Source of the DNA: Planctomycetota bacterium
GTDB taxonomy: Bacteria > Planctomycetota > Phycisphaerae > Phycisphaerales > UBA1924
Reading direction: 5' to 3'
DNA: 64,000 nucleotides
Assembly: GCA_024276195.1 (NCBI GenBank)
Contig: JAJRXR010000042.1
Coordinates: forward strand, 124,001 to 188,000
The notes under the pieces were generated by a model. The model was not told the DNA's origin, did not search any database, and saw only the letters and a program-made list of their open reading frames with translations. Both the position numbers and the translations under genes were made by a program. Of the stretch, positions 48,177-57,064 are shown piece by piece (within the stretch, counting starts at the first letter, position 1; each line of letters starts with the position of its first letter).

Positions 48177-49088
48177 ATGGGCGAGCAACCGCTGCCAATC
48201 CGGTTTGACGGTCAGGGCGATCAGGCCCGAATCGCGACGTTGGTTCTTGAACAGGGCGGGCGCCCGGTTGTGGTGATTGACAAGAGCTTGGTTGCGCGTC
48301 TGGACCAGGCGATCGACGCGCTGCCGGACGATCTCGACGGGCTGATCCTGGCCTCGGGGTCGAAGAAGGTCTTTGTCGCGGGCGCTGATCTGGGCGAGAT
48401 CGACCGGAGCGATGACAACGAGCTGCGTGAGTATCTTGAGGACGCGGCGCGGGTGTTCCAGCGGTTGAGCAAGCTGCCATGCTGGACGGCGGCGGCGATC
48501 AACGGCGCGGCCCTGGGCGGGGGGCTTGAGCTTGCCATGCACTGCGACGGGCTGATCGGGGCTCCGGCGGAGGACGACCGCCCCTATATGGTGGGGCTGC
48601 CCGAGGCGGGTTTGTCGATCTGCCCGGGCTGGGGGGGGACGAACCTGCTGCCGGCGAGGATTGAGCCTTGCGACGGGATCTTGCGCGCCGCGACGGGCAA
48701 GGCGATGACGTTTGACGAGAGCGTGAAAGCGGGGCTGTTTGATGTCGCGTGCGTGATGTCGGAAGAACTGCACGACGCGGCCCGGTTCTGGATCGGCGAA
48801 CAGAACGGGAAGGGGCGTCCGGAGCGAGACGGGGCGCCGAGCCGGTGGATCGGGAGACCCAGCTCGATTGAGGGCGTGCGGCACGGGCTCAAGATGTGCA
48901 AGGGAACGCTGCCCAAGACCCAGGCGGCGCAGGCTGTTGCTGAGTGTGTAGAGATTGGCCTGAGCGAGGGCTGGAGCGAGGCGATCCGGGGCGAGCGAGG
49001 GCGTCTGATCAAGCTGCGTCACACGCCGGAGGCCAAGGAAGCGATCGCGCGGTTCTTCGCCAAGAGCGCCAAGAGCGCGCGTCGCTGA
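48177..49088 (+). CDS. Enoyl-CoA hydratase/isomerase family protein 3 (FadB/FadJ-like N-domain)
   Basis: 303 residues from ATG 48177 (AGGAG 4 bases before; GTG 48162 is the alternative). ASGSKKVFVAGADLGEI and AINGAALGGGLELAMHCDGL resemble the hydratase domain of the multifunctional beta-oxidation alpha subunit. VGLPEAGLSICPGWGGTNLL places the catalytic Glu. The C-terminal helical part is longer than in simple hydratases, but there is no dehydrogenase domain. It precedes the acyl-CoA dehydrogenase gene. Confidence 0.87.
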   Translation: MGEQPLPIRFDGQGDQARIATLVLEQGGRPVVVIDKSLVARLDQAIDALPDDLDGLILASGSKKVFVAGADLGEIDRSDDNELREYLEDAARVFQRLSKLPCWTAAAINGAALGGGLELAMHCDGLIGAPAEDDRPYMVGLPEAGLSICPGWGGTNLLPARIEPCDGILRAATGKAMTFDESVKAGLFDVACVMSEELHDAARFWIGEQNGKGRPERDGAPSRWIGRPSSIEGVRHGLKMCKGTLPKTQAAQAVAECVEIGLSEGWSEAIRGERGRLIKLRHTPEAKEAIARFFAKSAKSARR

Positions 49089-49218
49089 TTCGGGATCGCG
49101 CCGCCCCGTCGGGCGAACGCGGAAGGACAATCGGACCCGATCGTGTCCGTTCTCGCCCATGAGCGCTCAGCGAGCGCTGAGCGCGGCGGGCGACACGACA
49201 CTGCGGAGGAAAGCGTCG

Positions 49219-51174
49219 ATGGCCGACCTGAAGACGATGAAGGGCGTGTCCGAGAAGGACCGCAGGATGATCGCGGATGCCGAGACGCTGCTCGGTCCAG
49301 AGCCGGATTCGATGGGCGTGGTAAAGAACTATTTCTGGGGCAACCTGCGCCAGGAGTTGCTGTTCCCGTACCCGGATATCGCGCACGACAGCCCGCAGGA
49401 GACGGCCGAGTGTGACCAGCTGCTGGCACGCCTTGAGGAGTACCTCAAGAACGAGCACCCGGCGCTGGAGATCGACCAGGACCAGCATTTGCCGGAGTGG
49501 GTGATCCAGAGGCTGTTCGAGCTGGGGGTGCTGGGGCTGACGATCCCCAAGGAGATGGGCGGGCTGGGGATGGGGATTACGAGTTATAACCGCGTGCTGG
49601 AGATGATCGGCAAGTACTGCGGCTCGACGGCGGTTGTGGTGTCGGCGCACCAGTCGATCGGGTGCAAGGCCGTGATGCTGTTCGGGACGCCCGAGCAGAA
49701 GGAGCGGTGGCTGCCCAAGCTGGCGCGGGACTGGCTCAGCGCGTTCTGCCTGTCCGAGCCCAACGTGGGGTGCGACGCGGGCGGGCAGGAGACGCACTGC
49801 GAGATCAGCGAGGACGGGGAGCACCTGATCCTCAACGGCGAGAAGAAGTGGGCGACGTCCGGCGCCATCTCGGGCCTGTTTACGGTCATGGCCAAGCAGA
49901 CGATCAACGGCAAGGAACGGGTCACCGCGATCGTGTGTACGCCCGACATGGAAGGCATCGACATCTTCCAGAAGAACCGCGCCAAGTGCGGCATCCGGGG
50001 GACCTGGCAGGCGCGCATCCGGTTCACCAATGTCAAAGTCCCGCGCAGCAACGTCCTGCACAAAGAGGGGCACGGGCTCAAGGTCGCGCTCACCTGCCTG
50101 AACTACGGGCGGTGCACGCTGAGCGCGGGGATGCTGGGCGGGGCCAAGCGGGCCAAGGACCAGGCCATCAAGTGGGCGCAGACGCGCTACCAGTTCCAGC
50201 GCCCGCTGGCGGAGTTTGAGCTGGTGCAGGAGATGATCGCGCACATGAGCTCGCTGTGCTTCGCGATGGATTCGGTCCTCTATATGACGACGGGGATGCT
50301 CGATCGGCACGATGAGGACATCATGCTTGAGACGGCGATCTGCAAGGTCTTCTGCTCGGAGATGGGGTGGCAGTCGGTCAACGACGCGGTCCAGATCATG
50401 GGCGGCGAGGGGTACATGACCGAGAATGAGGTCGAGCGGATCTTCCGCGACTCGCGGATCAACACGATCGTCGAGGGCGCCAACGAGGTGATGCAGGGGT
50501 TCATCTTCGGGTACGGCGCCAAGCAGCTGGCCGAGCAGATGCTCGGTGTGAAGGAGGCGGTGGACGACTTCAGGTTCTCGCCGGCGGTCATCCGGGCGGC
50601 GATCCCGCTCGCGTCCGAGGTGCTCCTGGGCATCCGCAGGCGATCGCCGGACGCGCCGAGTGTATCGGACGAGCTGCGCCCGCACGCGGAGCGTTTGTGC
50701 CGCCAGATTTCGGAGCTGACGTATCAGTTCAAGAAGGCGAGCCAGAAGCACGACGCGAAGATCATCGAGCGTCAGTGCGTGCAGGCGCGGATCGCCGACG
50801 CGGCGATCTACATCCACGCGTGGGCGTGCACGCTGAGCCGCCTGGACCGCGATATCCGCGCGGGGACCGACGGGACGGAGTTTGAGGCGAACAAGGCGGC
50901 GGCGCTGCACTTCTTCGAGATCGCCGAGCTTGAGATTGCGAATCGGTACCGCGGGCTGTACGAGAACGCGGACAAGTCGATGCTCAAGGCCGCATCGGCG
51001 GCGCTCAAGCACGCGGACACCTTGCCCAACTCGGACTACTTCATCCACGAGAAATCGCCCAACGCGCAGGACACGGGCATGGCGCCCAAGCAGGACAGCA
51101 TCAAGCAGTTCCCGGGCCATCATCACTACGTCGCGGGCGGCACAGGGCGAGAGGCCATGGAATCGGCGGGCTGA
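49219..51174 (+). CDS. Long acyl-CoA dehydrogenase (VLCAD/ACAD9-like, with C-terminal extension)
   Basis: 651 residues from ATG 49219, which GGAGG precedes by 9 bases. FAD-dependent alpha,beta-dehydrogenation of an acyl-CoA. FCLSEPNVGCDAGGQETHCE, GEKKWATSGAISGLFTVMAK and RYQFQRPLAEFELVQEMIAH are family blocks, and INTIVEGANEVMQGF holds the catalytic Glu (419) at the VLCAD place. The extra C-terminal 200 residues form another helical domain as in VLCAD/ACAD9. It stands between the hydratases and the oxo-acid dehydrogenase genes on one strand. Confidence 0.92.
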   Translation: MADLKTMKGVSEKDRRMIADAETLLGPEPDSMGVVKNYFWGNLRQELLFPYPDIAHDSPQETAECDQLLARLEEYLKNEHPALEIDQDQHLPEWVIQRLFELGVLGLTIPKEMGGLGMGITSYNRVLEMIGKYCGSTAVVVSAHQSIGCKAVMLFGTPEQKERWLPKLARDWLSAFCLSEPNVGCDAGGQETHCEISEDGEHLILNGEKKWATSGAISGLFTVMAKQTINGKERVTAIVCTPDMEGIDIFQKNRAKCGIRGTWQARIRFTNVKVPRSNVLHKEGHGLKVALTCLNYGRCTLSAGMLGGAKRAKDQAIKWAQTRYQFQRPLAEFELVQEMIAHMSSLCFAMDSVLYMTTGMLDRHDEDIMLETAICKVFCSEMGWQSVNDAVQIMGGEGYMTENEVERIFRDSRINTIVEGANEVMQGFIFGYGAKQLAEQMLGVKEAVDDFRFSPAVIRAAIPLASEVLLGIRRRSPDAPSVSDELRPHAERLCRQISELTYQFKKASQKHDAKIIERQCVQARIADAAIYIHAWACTLSRLDRDIRAGTDGTEFEANKAAALHFFEIAELEIANRYRGLYENADKSMLKAASAALKHADTLPNSDYFIHEKSPNAQDTGMAPKQDSIKQFPGHHHYVAGGTGREAMESAG

Positions 51175-51253
51175 ACGCGCCGGCGGCGCACCGGCGCTAC
51201 GCTCTGTCCCGGGATCGCCGGGTTCAAGTGACACTCACCACACGGAGGCGGTC

Positions 51254-52381
51254 ATGCCCCGACGCAAGGCCTACGAGGCCAAGATCGACTATCTCCAGAT
51301 CCTCGACGAGAACGGCAAGTTCGACGCCCGCCTCGGCAAGGACACGCTGACGGACAAGCAGGTCATCGACGCGTACGAGCAGATGTGGATCTGCCGCGAG
51401 CTTGATGAGACGGCGTTCAAGCTCCAACGCTCCGGGCGGATGGGCACGTACCCGCAGAACAAGGGGCAGGAGGCGGCGGCGGTGGGCTCTGCGCTGGCGA
51501 TGACCAAGGGCAAGGACTGGCTTGTGCCGTGCTACCGGGAGAACGCGGCGCTGTTCATGCACGGGCTGCCGATGCACTACATCCTGCTGCACTGGATGGG
51601 CGACGAGCGGGGCAACCAGATCCCCGAGGGTGTGAACCAGACGCCGCTGTCGATCCCGATCGGGACACACATGCTCCACGCGACGGGCATCGCGTGGGCG
51701 ATGAAGCTGCGCAAGGAGAAGGACAAGGCCGTCATCACCTACTTTGGAGATGGCGCGACGAGCGAGGGCGACTTCCACGGCGCCATGAACTTCGCGTCCA
51801 CGCTGAAAGTTCCGGTGGTGTTCTTCTGCCAGAACAACGAGTGGGCGATCTCGGTGCCGCGGCACGAGCAGATGAACTCCCCCACCGTCGCGCAGAAGGC
51901 GATCGCGTACGAGATGCCGACGATCCGGGTGGACGGGAACGATATCTTTGCGGTCTACAAGGCGGTCAAGGACGCGCGCGACCGGGCGGTCGAGGGCGAT
52001 GGGCCGAGCTTTATTGAGGCCGTGACGTACCGCCTGGGCGACCACACGACGGCCGACGACGCGCGGCGGTACCGCGATCAGAAGGAACTGGACGCGTGGC
52101 TGGAGAAGGACCCGCTGATCCGGACGCGGATGTTCCTTGAGTCAAAGGATCTGTGGAGCGAGAAGCAGCAGAAGAAGCTGGGCGAGCGGGCGAAGAAGAT
52201 TGTTTCGGAGGTGGTCAAGACCGCCGAGGGGATCGAGGATCCGACGACCAACGATATCTTCGATTACACCTACGCCGAGTTGTGCGATGATCTGAAGACG
52301 CAGCGCGACACGATGCAGACGCACTCGCTTGGGCAGTTTCCGGAGCAGGCGGGGCTCAAGGCGCAGTCGCAGCGGGTGTAA
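51254..52381 (+). CDS. 2-oxo acid dehydrogenase E1 component, alpha subunit
   Basis: 375 residues from ATG 51254 (GGAGG upstream). A thiamine diphosphate enzyme that decarboxylates a 2-oxo acid and passes the acyl group to lipoyl-E2. The TPP motif is YFGDGATSEGDFHGAMNFAS to FFCQNNEWAIS. GTYPQNKGQEAAAVGSALAM and TYRLGDHTTADDARRYR (phosphorylation-loop region) match the pyruvate and branched-chain E1-alpha type. Substrate is not certain: the local block favours branched-chain 2-oxo acids, while the sequence resembles Gram-positive-type PdhA. Confidence 0.94.
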   Translation: MPRRKAYEAKIDYLQILDENGKFDARLGKDTLTDKQVIDAYEQMWICRELDETAFKLQRSGRMGTYPQNKGQEAAAVGSALAMTKGKDWLVPCYRENAALFMHGLPMHYILLHWMGDERGNQIPEGVNQTPLSIPIGTHMLHATGIAWAMKLRKEKDKAVITYFGDGATSEGDFHGAMNFASTLKVPVVFFCQNNEWAISVPRHEQMNSPTVAQKAIAYEMPTIRVDGNDIFAVYKAVKDARDRAVEGDGPSFIEAVTYRLGDHTTADDARRYRDQKELDAWLEKDPLIRTRMFLESKDLWSEKQQKKLGERAKKIVSEVVKTAEGIEDPTTNDIFDYTYAELCDDLKTQRDTMQTHSLGQFPEQAGLKAQSQRV

Positions 52382-52434
52382 GCAGAAGAGACGGAGTGAT
52401 CCGGTTGGAAACCGGCTCTACTGAGGAACGATAC

Positions 52435-53409
52435 ATGGCTCAACTGACACTTGTTCAGGCGATCAATCAGGCTCTTGACCAGGAGATGGAGCGCGACGAG
52501 CGCGTCATCATTCTGGGCGAGGATGTCGGTGTCAACGGCGGGGTTTTCCGTGTGACGGAGGGGCTGGCCGAGAAGCACGGGCAGCACCGGGTGCAGAACA
52601 CGCCGCTGGATGAGTCGGGGATCATGGGCTCGGCGGTCGGTCTGGCGATGGCGGGCATGCGCCCGATCCCGGAGATCCAGTTCGAGGGCTTCCTTGGCCC
52701 GGCGTACGACCAGCTCGTCAACCACGCGGCGCGGTTCCGCACACGCACACGCGGGGCGATCACGATCCCGCTGACCGTGCGCGTGCCCGTCGGCGGGGGC
52801 ATCCACGCGCCGGAGCTGCACTCGGACTCGCCCGAGGCGATCTACGCGCACCACCCGGGGCTGAAGGTGCTGATGCCGAGCACGCCGCACGATGCGAAGG
52901 GGATGCTCATCAGCGCGATCCGCGACCCGGACCCGTGCGTGTTCTTCGAGCCCAAGCGGGTGTACCGCTCATTCCGCGAGGAGGTGCCCGAGGAGGAGTA
53001 CACGATCCCGATCGGCAAAGCGAAGATCGTCTCCGAGGGTGACGACCTGACGATCGTGTCGTGGGGCGCGAGCGTGTTCCAGTGCCTGGAGATGATGGAT
53101 GAGCTTCCCGAGGATGTGAGTGTCGAGCTGATCGACCTGCGGACGATTTATCCGATGGATATTGACACGGTGGCTGCGAGTGTCGAGAAGACGGGGCGGT
53201 GCGTGATTGTGCATGAGGCGCCGAAGACGTGCGGGCTGGGCGCCGAGCTGACGGCGCGGATTCAGGAGCGGTGCTTCCTGCACATGGAGGCGCCGGTCCA
53301 GCGGGTGGCGGGGTTTGACACGGTGATGCCGTATTACAAGCTGGAGCTGGATTACCTGCCCGACGCGGAGCGGATCGGGGCGGGTGTGAAGGCGTGTCTG
53401 GCGTACTGA
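52435..53409 (+). CDS. 2-oxo acid dehydrogenase E1 component, beta subunit
   Basis: 324 residues from ATG 52435. A transketolase-like pyrimidine-binding domain (ILGEDVGVNGGVFRVTEGLA, NTPLDESGIMGSAVGLAMAG) is followed by the C-terminal domain (VELIDLRTIYPMDIDTVAAS, RVAGFDTVMPYYKLELDYLP). It pairs with the alpha subunit 53 bp upstream as an alpha2beta2 E1. The gap to the E2 gene carries a family D repeat. Confidence 0.95.
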   Translation: MAQLTLVQAINQALDQEMERDERVIILGEDVGVNGGVFRVTEGLAEKHGQHRVQNTPLDESGIMGSAVGLAMAGMRPIPEIQFEGFLGPAYDQLVNHAARFRTRTRGAITIPLTVRVPVGGGIHAPELHSDSPEAIYAHHPGLKVLMPSTPHDAKGMLISAIRDPDPCVFFEPKRVYRSFREEVPEEEYTIPIGKAKIVSEGDDLTIVSWGASVFQCLEMMDELPEDVSVELIDLRTIYPMDIDTVAASVEKTGRCVIVHEAPKTCGLGAELTARIQERCFLHMEAPVQRVAGFDTVMPYYKLELDYLPDAERIGAGVKACLAY

Positions 53410-53416
53410 AGAAGAA

Positions 53417-53446
53417 GGCATCGGGGATCGGGCATTAGGCATTAGG
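53417..53446 (+). repeat. 30-bp repeat family D, copy 2
   Basis: GGCATCGGGGATCGGGCATT then AGGCATTAGG, filling most of the 44 bp between the E1-beta stop and the E2 start. Its last bases (ATTAGGAAG) provide the only purine-rich stretch near the E2 ATG. Confidence 0.8.
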
Positions 53447-53453
53447 AAGAACA

Positions 53454-54866
53454 ATGGCGCACGCGAAGAGCACAGATCCCAATATTTTCATCCTTCCCGA
53501 TCTCGGCGAGGGTGTGCACGAGGCCGAGCTGATCTCGTGGAAGGTCAGCGAGGGCGACACGGTCGAGGAGCACCAGATCCTGGCCGAGATGGAGACGGAC
53601 AAGGCGCTTGTTGAGGTGCCGAGCCCGCGGGCGGGGACGATCAAGACGCTGCATGGAAGCGATGGTGAGATCCTGTTTGTCGGCAACCCGCTGGTGACGT
53701 ACGAGGGCGGCGGGGATGACACGCCAAGCGACGCCCCATCCAAGCCCGCGTCCAGCAAGTCCAAAGCGCCAGCGAAGGGTTCTTCTTCAACCAACAACGG
53801 CGCCCCCAGCGAAGAGCGCGAAGACGCGGGAACCGTTGTCGGCGCCATGGGCGCTGACCTCGGGGGCGTGTCGGCGAAGGACGGCAAGGCGCTGGCGACG
53901 CCGGCCGTGCGCCGGCTCGCGCGCGATATGGGTATCGACATCAACACGGTCATCGGCTCGGGCATGGGCGGGCGGGTGCTGGCGAAGGATGTGAAGGCAT
54001 TCACCGGCGGCGGTGCGATCACGCGCGCCCCCGGAGGCGAGGGCTTGCAGCCCTCGCTGGCGACGGCGCCGGGGTTTGCGGGGGGGCTGGAAGCCCCCCC
54101 CTCCGGGAGGGCGGCTGCGCCTCCTCCTGCGCAGCAGGCGCAGATTCCGGCGGGGGCGGACACGGCGCGGATCCCGCTGCGGGGTGTGCGCCGAACCATC
54201 GCCAACCGCCTGCGCGAGAGCGTCAACAGCGCCGTCCACTTTACGGTGATGGATGAGGCGGACGTGAGCGCGCTCGACGCGCTGCGCAAGCAGCTCGGCG
54301 CGGCGTCGGGCGAAAAGGTCAGCTTCCTCCCGTTCGTCTGCTCGGCCGTCGCGCGAGCGCTCACCGGGCAGTTCGGCTCGCTCAACGCGACCGTCGAGGG
54401 CGAGGGCACGGACGAGATGGCGATCCTCCAGCACCGGGCGGTGCACATGGGCATCGCGACGGACACCGAATCGGGGCTGATGGTCACGGTGTTGCGCGAT
54501 TGCGACAAGCTGGGCGTGCTCGAGATCGGGCGTCAGATCGGCGCCATCGCGGGCGCGGCGCGGAGCCGGTCTATCCCGCGTGAGCAGCTCATGGGGTCCA
54601 CTTTTACGATCAGCAACGTGGGGAGCTATGCGGGTCGGTTCGCGACGCCGGTGATCAACACGCCGGAGGTTGCGATTCTGGCGGTCGGGCGGAACCGCGA
54701 GGGGATGGTGGTCAAGGACGGGTGGTTCAGGGCGGGCAAGCTGATGCCGCTGAGCTTGGCGTGCGATCACCGGGTGGTGGACGGGGCGACGGCGGCGCTG
54801 TGCTTGGCGGAGATTGTGCGTCTGCTGGAGAGCCCAAACCAGCTTCTGACGCCCGCCAGGGGGTAA
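53454..54866 (+). CDS. 2-oxo acid dehydrogenase E2 component (dihydrolipoyl acyltransferase)
   Basis: 470 residues. One lipoyl domain (about 10-85) with the lipoylated Lys 50 in AEMETDKALVEVPSP, a Ser/Lys/Ala linker, and a peripheral-subunit binding domain (148-182, ATPAVRRLARDMGIDINTVI). A second linker that contains a palindrome-derived insert (about 190-222) follows. The catalytic domain starts near 238, with ACDHRVVDGATAAL (His 439, Asp 443). It transfers the acyl group to CoA. The E3 gene is not in the window. Confidence 0.95.
   Translation: MAHAKSTDPNIFILPDLGEGVHEAELISWKVSEGDTVEEHQILAEMETDKALVEVPSPRAGTIKTLHGSDGEILFVGNPLVTYEGGGDDTPSDAPSKPASSKSKAPAKGSSSTNNGAPSEEREDAGTVVGAMGADLGGVSAKDGKALATPAVRRLARDMGIDINTVIGSGMGGRVLAKDVKAFTGGGAITRAPGGEGLQPSLATAPGFAGGLEAPPSGRAAAPPPAQQAQIPAGADTARIPLRGVRRTIANRLRESVNSAVHFTVMDEADVSALDALRKQLGAASGEKVSFLPFVCSAVARALTGQFGSLNATVEGEGTDEMAILQHRAVHMGIATDTESGLMVTVLRDCDKLGVLEIGRQIGAIAGAARSRSIPREQLMGSTFTISNVGSYAGRFATPVINTPEVAILAVGRNREGMVVKDGWFRAGKLMPLSLACDHRVVDGATAALCLAEIVRLLESPNQLLTPARG
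54037..54098. repeat. Two adjacent palindromes inside the E2 linker coding region
   Basis: GCGAGGGCT-TGC-AGCCCTCGC (54037-54057) and GGGGGGCT-GGA-AGCCCCCC (54081-54098 region). They lie in frame in the flexible linker after the subunit-binding domain and look like intergenic hairpin repeats rather than linker sequence. Confidence 0.7.
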
Positions 54867-54988
54867 TCCAGGGGGCAGGATGGGAATCTTGTCAGGTCTG
54901 GGCGGGTTTGGGCGGTAGCTCACTAGACATGCTGCGGCCTTTCCCGCAGGATGTATGGGACAGCTCCTCAGACCGGAAGGAGACCGCC

Positions 54989-56974
54989 ATGCGCGGACGC
55001 CTGCTCACCGTCGGAATCATCGCACTCGCAACCATGGGCGGTGACGCCCTGGGCCAGCTCGGCTCCAAGGGTCGCCCGGGCCAGCGGTCGTCGCACCGCC
55101 AGAGCACGGCGCACCGACAGCCAGCCGCTCGCTCGGCGCCCTCCCGGGCGCAGGCGCAGCGTCAGCCCGCCCGCGCTTCGCGCCAGAGCGCCCAGCGAGC
55201 GTCGTCTCGCGCGGCGCCGCCGCGCCGGAGCGCTCAATCTTCCCGCTCATCGCACCGCTCGGGCGCCGTCAGATCGCGCTCGGGTTCGTCGCGCCAGCCC
55301 GCGATCAACCGCGGCTCACAAGGGCGCCACCAGGCCTCGCGCCCGGCGCCCCAGCGGCGCCCGAGCCTCAGACCATCCTCGGGCTCGCGCCCGAACATCG
55401 GCGCCAACCGGACGCAACGCCGCAACTCTGCGGGCGCAGTCCGCAACTCTGCGCCCAGAACCAGCGCTCGCACAAGCGGGTCAAACCGGGGTAGCAGCCT
55501 GCGCAGGGCGCCAACGTCGCGTTCACCTGCAACCCGCGCTCCTACATTGCGGCGCACCCCCACGGCGCGCCCGTCCGTCTCACGCACACCCGCGTCGCGT
55601 CCTTCGGTGACGCGCGCTCCGACAAGGCGTCCTACCAGCAGAACCCCCGCGCTGCGCCGGAACACGGTGACTCGCGTGCAGCCTCGCCCGCAGGTCAATA
55701 AAGCACCTGCGCGTCCACGGCCGCAGGTCGACAAGGCGCCCGAACGTCCGCGTCCGCAGGTTCAGAATCGCCCGTCGAAGAACGCGGGGTCTGGGCTGGG
55801 CGTCAAGCGCCCAGGCTCGGCCAACCGCCCGGTCAACAAACGCCCGAGCGTGACCAGCGTCACGCCGCGCCCCAATAACTCGGCCAACCACAGACCCAAC
55901 GGCTCTGGTGTCGTCAAGCGCAACACCGGGCTCGGCTCACGGCGCGCCATCACCAACGCCACCCCGCGTCCGTCTCGCCCCGCTGGCCCTACGGGCACGG
56001 GTGGGCGAGGCTCCGGGTTCGTCGGCGCCAAGGCCGCACGCCCGAGCATGCGACGCCCCGTCAACAACGGTGGCGGACACGACGGAGGAAACGGATCTGG
56101 TCATAACGACGGATACGGCGACCACGGTGGCTCCGGCGGTGACCACAACATCTACAACGACAACTCCTACAACGATTACTCGTATAACAACTACAGCAGC
56201 TACAACAACTACGGCTACGGCGGCTACGGTGGCCACAGCTACTACAACAGCTACTACGGGCACTACAAGCACGGGTACTACAACACCCACTACTACGGCT
56301 ACCACCCCTACACCCACGGCTCCTACTTCCTCCACAGCGGCTACTCACTGGGCCTCTGGATCGGCTACCGCGGGTCGAGCTGGTACTACAACCCCACCTA
56401 CCGCACGGGCTCGTACGTCTATGCCAGCCCCGTCTACAACACGCACTACTACTACGGCGCCGGCTCGGGATCGAGCGCGGACAGCGCTGTTGCCGCGGTC
56501 GATCAGGGCTGGGTGGATCTCGAGAGCGGGCGTCCCGATCTCGCCCGGCGTGAGTTCGCCAAGGCCGCGAGCCTGACGCCCTCGTGGGGCCTGCCGCGCA
56601 TCGGGTACGCGATCGCGCTGAGCGCCTCGGGCTACCAGCGTTCTGCGGCGCCGCAGATCCGGCGCGCTCTCAGTGAAGACCCCTACGCCCTGCTCGAGGT
56701 CCCCTGGTCCGATTCGCTCGGCTCGCTCATCGTTGAGCTCGACTCGGAGTTCACGACGTACGCGTACAACGGCGTCGAGACGCCCGACTCGTGGCTGCTG
56801 GCCGGGGCCATGCGGGTGCTGCTCGGTGATGCGGACGCGGCGGCCGAGGCCGCGTTCAATGCGGAGACCGCGGGCGCCTCGTCGAGCGCGGTCGAGGGGC
56901 TGTTGCAGGTGATCGCGGGCTACGAAGCCCCGGTCGCTCCGGCAACGCCGGATGTGGTTGAGATCGTCGAATAA
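54989..56974 (+). CDS. Secreted, very basic Arg/Ser/Pro-rich protein with Tyr/Asn/Gly-rich middle and TPR end
   Basis: 661 residues from ATG 54989, with AAGGAG 7 bases before it. A signal peptide (ends near GGDALGQ) leads to about 330 residues made mostly of Arg, Ser, Pro, Ala and Gln with short repeats such as RPRPQVDKAPE and TRAPTLRRTP. A Gly/Asn/Tyr/His-rich section (about 365-485; YNDYSYNNYSSYNNYGYGG) follows. The last 160 residues are folded and TPR-like (VDQGWVDLESGRPDLARREF). The basic part could bind polyanions such as DNA, polysaccharide or the cell wall; this is inference. Ends with a strong terminator. Confidence 0.85.
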   Translation: MRGRLLTVGIIALATMGGDALGQLGSKGRPGQRSSHRQSTAHRQPAARSAPSRAQAQRQPARASRQSAQRASSRAAPPRRSAQSSRSSHRSGAVRSRSGSSRQPAINRGSQGRHQASRPAPQRRPSLRPSSGSRPNIGANRTQRRNSAGAVRNSAPRTSARTSGSNRGSSLRRAPTSRSPATRAPTLRRTPTARPSVSRTPASRPSVTRAPTRRPTSRTPALRRNTVTRVQPRPQVNKAPARPRPQVDKAPERPRPQVQNRPSKNAGSGLGVKRPGSANRPVNKRPSVTSVTPRPNNSANHRPNGSGVVKRNTGLGSRRAITNATPRPSRPAGPTGTGGRGSGFVGAKAARPSMRRPVNNGGGHDGGNGSGHNDGYGDHGGSGGDHNIYNDNSYNDYSYNNYSSYNNYGYGGYGGHSYYNSYYGHYKHGYYNTHYYGYHPYTHGSYFLHSGYSLGLWIGYRGSSWYYNPTYRTGSYVYASPVYNTHYYYGAGSGSSADSAVAAVDQGWVDLESGRPDLARREFAKAASLTPSWGLPRIGYAIALSASGYQRSAAPQIRRALSEDPYALLEVPWSDSLGSLIVELDSEFTTYAYNGVETPDSWLLAGAMRVLLGDADAAAEAAFNAETAGASSSAVEGLLQVIAGYEAPVAPATPDVVEIVE

Positions 56975-57001
56975 GTACGAGCAAGGTTGAGCACACATCT
57001 G

Positions 57002-57029
57002 GCGGGCGAGGGCTTCGGCCCTCGCCCGC
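57002..57029 (+). terminator. Intrinsic terminator with UUCG loop
   Basis: A 12-bp perfect stem GCGGGCGAGGGC / GCCCTCGCCCGC closed by a C(TTCG)G tetraloop, followed by TTTCGTTTTT. It stands 27 bases after the stop of the secreted basic protein. Confidence 0.95.
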
Positions 57030-57064
57030 TTTCGTTTTTAGGCTTTCCTCTCAGGCTTTTGTTC

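Noticed and set aside
49009-51234. 741-codon open frame opposite the acyl-CoA dehydrogenase
   Set aside because: Arg/Leu/His-rich shadow in a GC-rich gene; the sense protein has all dehydrogenase motifs.
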